Shown one piece after another: positions 60,043-64,000 of a stretch of 64,000 nucleotides of DNA. Source of the stretch: CALKXV01 sp965228905 (GTDB taxonomy: Bacteria; Pseudomonadota; Alphaproteobacteria; Rhodobacterales; Rhodobacteraceae); the NCBI GenBank assembly GCA_965228905.1, contig CBDDII010000002.1:806001-870000 (forward strand). The letters are read 5' to 3'. The translations under genes and the position numbers were made by a program. How positions within the stretch are numbered: the first letter of the stretch is position 1; each line of letters opens with the position of its first letter. The notes under the pieces are model-generated. The model did no database searches, was not told the origin of the DNA, and worked only from the letters and a program-made list of their open reading frames with translations.

Positions 60043-61280
60043 GGGTTGAGACCTCCGATTTTTTCGATCGTGCGCAAGAGGACTTCGGTGCCCGCGATGG
60101 CGTCGGCCCTGGTGATAGCCTCGTTCGGGTTGTGACTGATGCCGCCTTCGCAGCGCACGAAGATCATGCCGATGTCGGTGATGTCGGCCATGGCACCGGC
60201 GTCGTGACCGGCGCCCGAGGGCAGGCGGCGGGGCGGGTGACCAAGTTCGCCCATGGAAGCCTCGATCGTGTCGACGATCCAGGGGGCGGCGGTGACGCTT
60301 TCCAGAAGGTAGGTGTGATCGGGGGTGATTTCGACATGGCGGCGCCAGGCGATCTTTTCCAGCCGTGCGGTGAGTTCCGACAGGGCGCGGCGGAGGTTGG
60401 CGTCGTCGGGGGCTCTCAGATCGACGGAAAAGACGACAAGGCCGGGAATGACGTTGGTGGCCCCCGGAAGGACCGAAAGCTGGCCGACGGTGCCGACCGC
60501 ATCGGGATAGCTTTGCGCGACGTCTTCGACGGCCAGAATGCATTCGGCGGCGGCGGCAAGGGCGTCTTCGCGCCCCTTCATCGGGACGGTGCCCGCATGG
60601 CCCGCCTTGCCCTGCACGGTGACGGTCAGCCGGTCGGCACCTGAAATGGCTGTGACGGCGGCAACGGCAAGGTCTTCGTCTTCCAGCACCGGGCCTTGTT
60701 CGATGTGGAGTTCGAGATAGCAGAGAATGTCGCCTTTCTTTCGTGCCGCACGGGCGATCAGGTCGGTGTTGAGCCCATAGTCGGTCATCGCCCGGGCCAG
60801 CGAAATCCCGTCCCGGTCACTGCGGCTGAGGATCGAGAAATCGAATGTGCCGGCGATGGCGCGGCTGCCCAGAAGCGTGGACTGGTAGCGCACGCCTTCT
60901 TCATCGGCGAAGGCGACAACCTCGATCGGGTTTTCGCAGCGCTGGCCACGGACATTCAGCGCACGCACCGCGTCTATGCCCGCAAGAATCCCCAAGGGGC
61001 CATCGTATTTTCCGGCCATGACGACGCTGTCGTGGTGACTGCCGATCATGATGACGGGGGCGTCCGGATTGCGACCCTCGTACCGGCCGATCACGTTGCC
61101 GACGGCGTCTTCGCGCACGGCCATCCCGGCATCGCGCATCCACGCAGCGATCAGATCAGCGGCGCGGCGGTGTTCGGGGGTATAGCATCGCCGGGTAAGG
61201 TGTTGGTCGCTCTCGCTTATTTCTGCGAGGCGGTCGAGCCGATCCATGATGTCGACGCTGACGCTGTCCAGAACCTTCAC
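60039..61280 (-). CDS. allC: M20-family allantoate amidohydrolase (AllC-like)
   Basis: 413 residues from a GTG with AGGAGGA just upstream; ATGs further up lack such a site. Di-metal M20 motifs: GSHHDSV, YDGPLGILAG, ADEEGVRYQSTLLGSRA, ELHIEQGPVLE, GKAGHAGTVPM and SHNPNEAI. N-carbamoyl-amino-acid hydrolases and ureidoglycolate hydrolase share the fold, but the next gene (pucG) uses ureidoglycine, the product of allantoate cleavage. First gene of the operon. Confidence 0.84.
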   Translation of the reverse strand: MKVLDSVSVDIMDRLDRLAEISESDQHLTRRCYTPEHRRAADLIAAWMRDAGMAVREDAVGNVIGRYEGRNPDAPVIMIGSHHDSVVMAGKYDGPLGILAGIDAVRALNVRGQRCENPIEVVAFADEEGVRYQSTLLGSRAIAGTFDFSILSRSDRDGISLARAMTDYGLNTDLIARAARKKGDILCYLELHIEQGPVLEDEDLAVAAVTAISGADRLTVTVQGKAGHAGTVPMKGREDALAAAAECILAVEDVAQSYPDAVGTVGQLSVLPGATNVIPGLVVFSVDLRAPDDANLRRALSELTARLEKIAWRRHVEITPDHTYLLESVTAAPWIVDTIEASMGELGHPPRRLPSGAGHDAGAMADITDIGMIFVRCEGGISHNPNEAITRADAIAGTEVLLRTIEKIGGLNP

Positions 61281-61666
61281 CCGTCCTCCTGCCAATGAAA
61301 TGGTGTCTGGATTGAATATCAGGACTTTGCGGGGATTGACCATCCCCGAAGCGCAATTTCGAGGGTTTGACGTTGCCGGTACTCGAGGTTCGGCGAATGC
61401 ACCCGTGTTGACCGGCGAGGGAGGATGCGCGCCGAAAGGGCCGGGTCTGACGCCTGGCATCGGCAAATACACGCCATTGGCGCGATTGTGTCGGTGGAAA
61501 AATTACCGGGAATTTCGTTTATCATACTGAAAAATATTGATTAAAGTTCTAACCTTGGTGCGAAACTGCTCAACCAGCCTGCCATAATTCCATCACATTA
61601 TCGTCGCAGATCTTTCCTTTACAGACTTTCTGAAACCAGTTGCCGCGTTAACCTCGGGATGGAGCC
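61281..61666. other. Divergent promoter region of ureide operon and kinase gene
   Basis: 386 bp without a supportable gene. The stretch 61500-61620 is distinctly AT-rich compared with its surroundings and should carry the promoters for allC (minus) and the kinase (plus). I could not identify a specific operator. Confidence 0.4.
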
Positions 61667-62737
61667 GTGCAGAATACCAAGGTCGTTGATTTAAGGGGAT
61701 TCCGGGAGGAAGAGGCCGAAACATCGAAAAGCGTTGCGGCCGAGGATACGCAGTATCTGCGACCCGGAACCGGGTTGCTGTTCGGGCAGTACACCATCAC
61801 CGGATACCTCAATTGCGGCGGTTTCGGGATCACCTATCTGGCGCTGGATTCCCTTGGGCGCGAAGTGGCGGTGAAGGAATGTTTTCCCCATGATCTTTGC
61901 CAACGGCTGGGCAATGAAATGCGCCCCAAGCGGCGGGATTACCGGGCCGAGCTGGACGCCATCGTGGATCACTTCATCAAGGAAGCGCAGCGGCTGGCCA
62001 GCCTGAAGCACGACAATATCGTCCACGTGCATCAGATTTTCGAGGAGAACGCGACCGCCTATATGGTCATGGATCATATCGAGGGGCCGGACCTTCTGGA
62101 TATTGCCGAAGGTCACGCGCCGGTGCCAGCGCCATCGGAGATCGAGGAGATGACCGAGAAGCTGTTGCACGCGATTTCATTCGTCCATGAGCGCGGGTTT
62201 CTTCACCGCGATATATCGCCGGACAACATTCTTGTCGGACCGGGGCGCGAACCGGTTCTGATCGACTTTGGCTCGGCCCACCAGGTGCGCGAGGTCAAGT
62301 CGCGCAAGCCGACGCGGATGAAGTTCGTCAAGGACGGGTATTCGCCGCAGGAGTTCTATATTCCCGGACGCGAACAAGGGCCGTGGAGCGATCTTTATTC
62401 GCTTGCCGCGTCGCTGCATCACGTAATCGTCGGTTCTGCCCCGGACGATGCGCAGACGCGACTGGCCGAGATGGCCGCGAAAGAGCCTGATCCCTATCGG
62501 CCGCTGGCCGGTCGTGTGCCGTGTTTTTCGCCCGCGTTTCTCAGGGCTATCGACAAGGCGCTTCAGGTCTTGCCCGCAAACCGGATCCAGACGGCCGGGG
62601 AGTGGCTGGAGTATCTGGGCAAGGCACCGAGAGTGGCGGAAGAACCCGAGGACGTGCCCGAGCCGTTTTTTGGACGTCTGTCGCGGCAGGTGACCCGGAT
62701 CCGCAGTCTGGTTGTGTCGCGTCCCGACGGTGAGTGA
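61667..62737 (+). CDS. Hanks-type serine/threonine protein kinase
   Basis: 356 residues from a GTG after GGAGCC. Kinase landmarks: glycine loop LNCGGFGITY (residues 48-57), Lys70 in VAVKECF, HRDISPDN (catalytic Asp182), DFG at 200-202, and YSPQEFY in place of the APE region. The last 30 residues are basic and follow the kinase fold without a membrane helix or sensor domain. Its substrate is unknown; no phosphatase or FHA partner is in view. Confidence 0.92.
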   Translation: MQNTKVVDLRGFREEEAETSKSVAAEDTQYLRPGTGLLFGQYTITGYLNCGGFGITYLALDSLGREVAVKECFPHDLCQRLGNEMRPKRRDYRAELDAIVDHFIKEAQRLASLKHDNIVHVHQIFEENATAYMVMDHIEGPDLLDIAEGHAPVPAPSEIEEMTEKLLHAISFVHERGFLHRDISPDNILVGPGREPVLIDFGSAHQVREVKSRKPTRMKFVKDGYSPQEFYIPGREQGPWSDLYSLAASLHHVIVGSAPDDAQTRLAEMAAKEPDPYRPLAGRVPCFSPAFLRAIDKALQVLPANRIQTAGEWLEYLGKAPRVAEEPEDVPEPFFGRLSRQVTRIRSLVVSRPDGE

Positions 62738-62763
62738 GCGCCGGGGGCGTTAGGGTCCGGACC

Positions 62764-64000
62764 CTAGGCGCCGATGACGTCCGAGCGCAGTTCAGCTTCC
62801 AGGGTTCCGAGATCGCCGGTTTCCTCGAATGTGTCGCCGAAGTCGTCTGCCGCGAAGGGGGCGGGGAGGCTTTTGGGATCGAGGCGCAGTTTGCCTGACG
62901 TGGCATGGGCGAAGATGCGGTCGGTGCCGGGGACAAGGTAGATCACCTCGTCCAGTTCAGCCATGATGCGGCGGGGGAAGGCCATGGCTTCGTGCCGGGT
63001 GAGTTCGCGGCTGAGCACCTTGTCGGGGTCTGTCGCATCGACGTTCACGTGGCGGAACCTTTCGATGTCGCAGAGCTTTTCCAGATCGGCGATGACAAGG
63101 CGGCCGTTCTGGCCGAAGGCGACGCTGCGCGGGGTTTCGCCCTGGGCGACCGAGTTGTCGAGGAATTCGTAGTGGGTCCAGCGGTCGCGGGTGTTGGCCC
63201 AGTTCAGGAACAGGTCGGGCATTCCGGTGTAGGCTTCGATGTTGTGGAACAGCAGGTCGTCCACCGCCTTGTAGCGCCCGGTTTCGATGCCGCGTTGGAA
63301 GGCGCGGATCACGGTTTGCTCGGGCGGGGTGATGAGAAAGAACATGTAGACACGGGCGGCGAACCGGGTGAGCAGGGTGCTGTTCTCGGCCCGGTTCTTG
63401 CCGGTCTGGAAGCTGTCAAAGCGGAAGCGGTCAATCAGCATGTGGGGGACGTTGCCTGACTGTGCCTTTTTCGCCATCAGGGCATCGAGCTTGCGGTCGA
63501 TGACTTCGAGTTCCTGGCCGGTCAGCATGGCGGCGTATTTGTAATCGTCTCCCAGCCCGTCGTAGTCGATCATCATCTTGCGCCAGTAGTCGGGGCTGAC
63601 GATGGCGAAGTCCTGCCAGTCGAGGCCGAGTTTCCTGGCGATCAGTTTCTGTTGGGAACGGATGGTGCTTTTGCCGCTGGCCGATGCCCCCTTGGCGTTC
63701 AGGACGACGGGGTTTTCCTGGGCGGGCAGGCGTTTCAGGCCGAGGGTTTCGACTCCCTTGTCGAAAAGGGGGGCGACCATGTCGCTGATGAGGTCGGAGC
63801 CGAAGTCGTTCGAGACGAGGTTGACGGCGACGTCTTCCAGCACGCCCCGGTCGATCATGAGCGCGCCGCGATGCGACAAGACCCCTCCGACGGCACGGGC
63901 GAGCGCCCGGTGACAGGCTTTGTGGAGCGGGTCGTCGGCTTGGGCCTTGCGCCATTGGTCGGTGGCGGTGAGGGCAAGCTCGTCGCGCGGTCGTGTGGGC
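62764..64000 (-). CDS. P-loop (zeta-toxin-like) protein, partial
   Basis: The frame is open from the right edge of the window to the stop at 62764, about 411 codons, so the true start lies outside; a TTG at 63879 is not needed. A Walker A motif KGASASGKST is preceded by VVLN and followed by a helix (IRSQQKLIARKLG) and a DxxR-like IDRFRFDSF, as in zeta-toxin/AAA_33 kinases. Function unknown; it is convergent with the kinase gene, 26 bp apart. Confidence 0.7.
   Translation of the reverse strand, partial: PTRPRDELALTATDQWRKAQADDPLHKACHRALARAVGGVLSHRGALMIDRGVLEDVAVNLVSNDFGSDLISDMVAPLFDKGVETLGLKRLPAQENPVVLNAKGASASGKSTIRSQQKLIARKLGLDWQDFAIVSPDYWRKMMIDYDGLGDDYKYAAMLTGQELEVIDRKLDALMAKKAQSGNVPHMLIDRFRFDSFQTGKNRAENSTLLTRFAARVYMFFLITPPEQTVIRAFQRGIETGRYKAVDDLLFHNIEAYTGMPDLFLNWANTRDRWTHYEFLDNSVAQGETPRSVAFGQNGRLVIADLEKLCDIERFRHVNVDATDPDKVLSRELTRHEAMAFPRRIMAELDEVIYLVPGTDRIFAHATSGKLRLDPKSLPAPFAADDFGDTFEETGDLGTLEAELRSDVIGA

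Overview
The window reads as chromosome of a marine-type alphaproteobacterium of the Rhodobacterales (roseobacter group). The evidence is the petABC cytochrome bc1 operon, an RpoH-type sigma factor, an acpS-lepB-rnc run, several TRAP transporters, small roseobacter-type families (DUF6476, DUF6324), and a tRNA-His without an encoded G-1, a feature known from one alphaproteobacterial clade. Strand use is mixed and genes are tightly packed with many ATGA/TGATG overlaps.

Region 1 (1-19449) is a catabolic block. A polyamine-type ABC transporter (potD-A-B-C) lies with a FAD amine oxidase. Next come a TRAP transporter, a hydrolase, and a tetrahydrofolate-dependent aryl O-demethylase (LigM type), with a GntR regulator whose likely palindromic operator (ATGTATACAT) sits at both the regulator and the demethylase promoters. 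Then follow genes for CoA-dependent hydroxycinnamate breakdown: a feruloyl-CoA synthetase, a crotonase, a MarR regulator, an amidohydrolase likely acting on beta-ketoacyl-CoA, and a second TRAP transporter. An arylamine N-acetyltransferase closes the block. Together they suggest uptake and demethylation of lignin-derived aromatics.

Region 2 (19681-30507) is a 10.8 kb integrative element in the tRNA-Lys(TTT) gene, bounded by a 48-bp perfect direct repeat. It carries a P4-type tyrosine integrase, an AlpA-like regulator, a DUF3987 ATPase, an AIPR-family (abortive-infection-type) gene cut by an IS3-family insertion, a possible 37-codon gene with its own terminator, and a coupled set of small unknown genes (one DUF5681-like, one zinc-ribbon). 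No virion or conjugation genes are seen; the layout resembles a phage satellite or defence island.

Region 3 (30538-52015) is mostly housekeeping: dapF (with an altered catalytic motif), mtaB, petABC, rpoH, an rluD-type pseudouridine synthase, a LysR regulator with a divergent fatty acid desaturase, tRNA-His, mmcB, pncB, acpS, lepB and rnc.

Region 4 (52016-61280) is the most striking part: a minus-strand ureide operon, allC - pucG - small gene - allG - allF - allK - allH - hpxW-like. It would turn allantoate into ureidoglycine, oxalurate, oxamate plus carbamoyl phosphate (yielding ATP through carbamate kinase), and finally oxalate. The AllF (FdrA) subunit is split: its C-terminal domain is a free 57-residue protein encoded upstream of allG, while the main body lies downstream of allG. 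Just past the operon lie four tandem perfect hairpins with 3-nt loops and a 5 x 11-bp repeat. The window ends with a Hanks-type kinase and a partial P-loop protein. All calls come from reading the sequence and from memory of the families; no searches were run.
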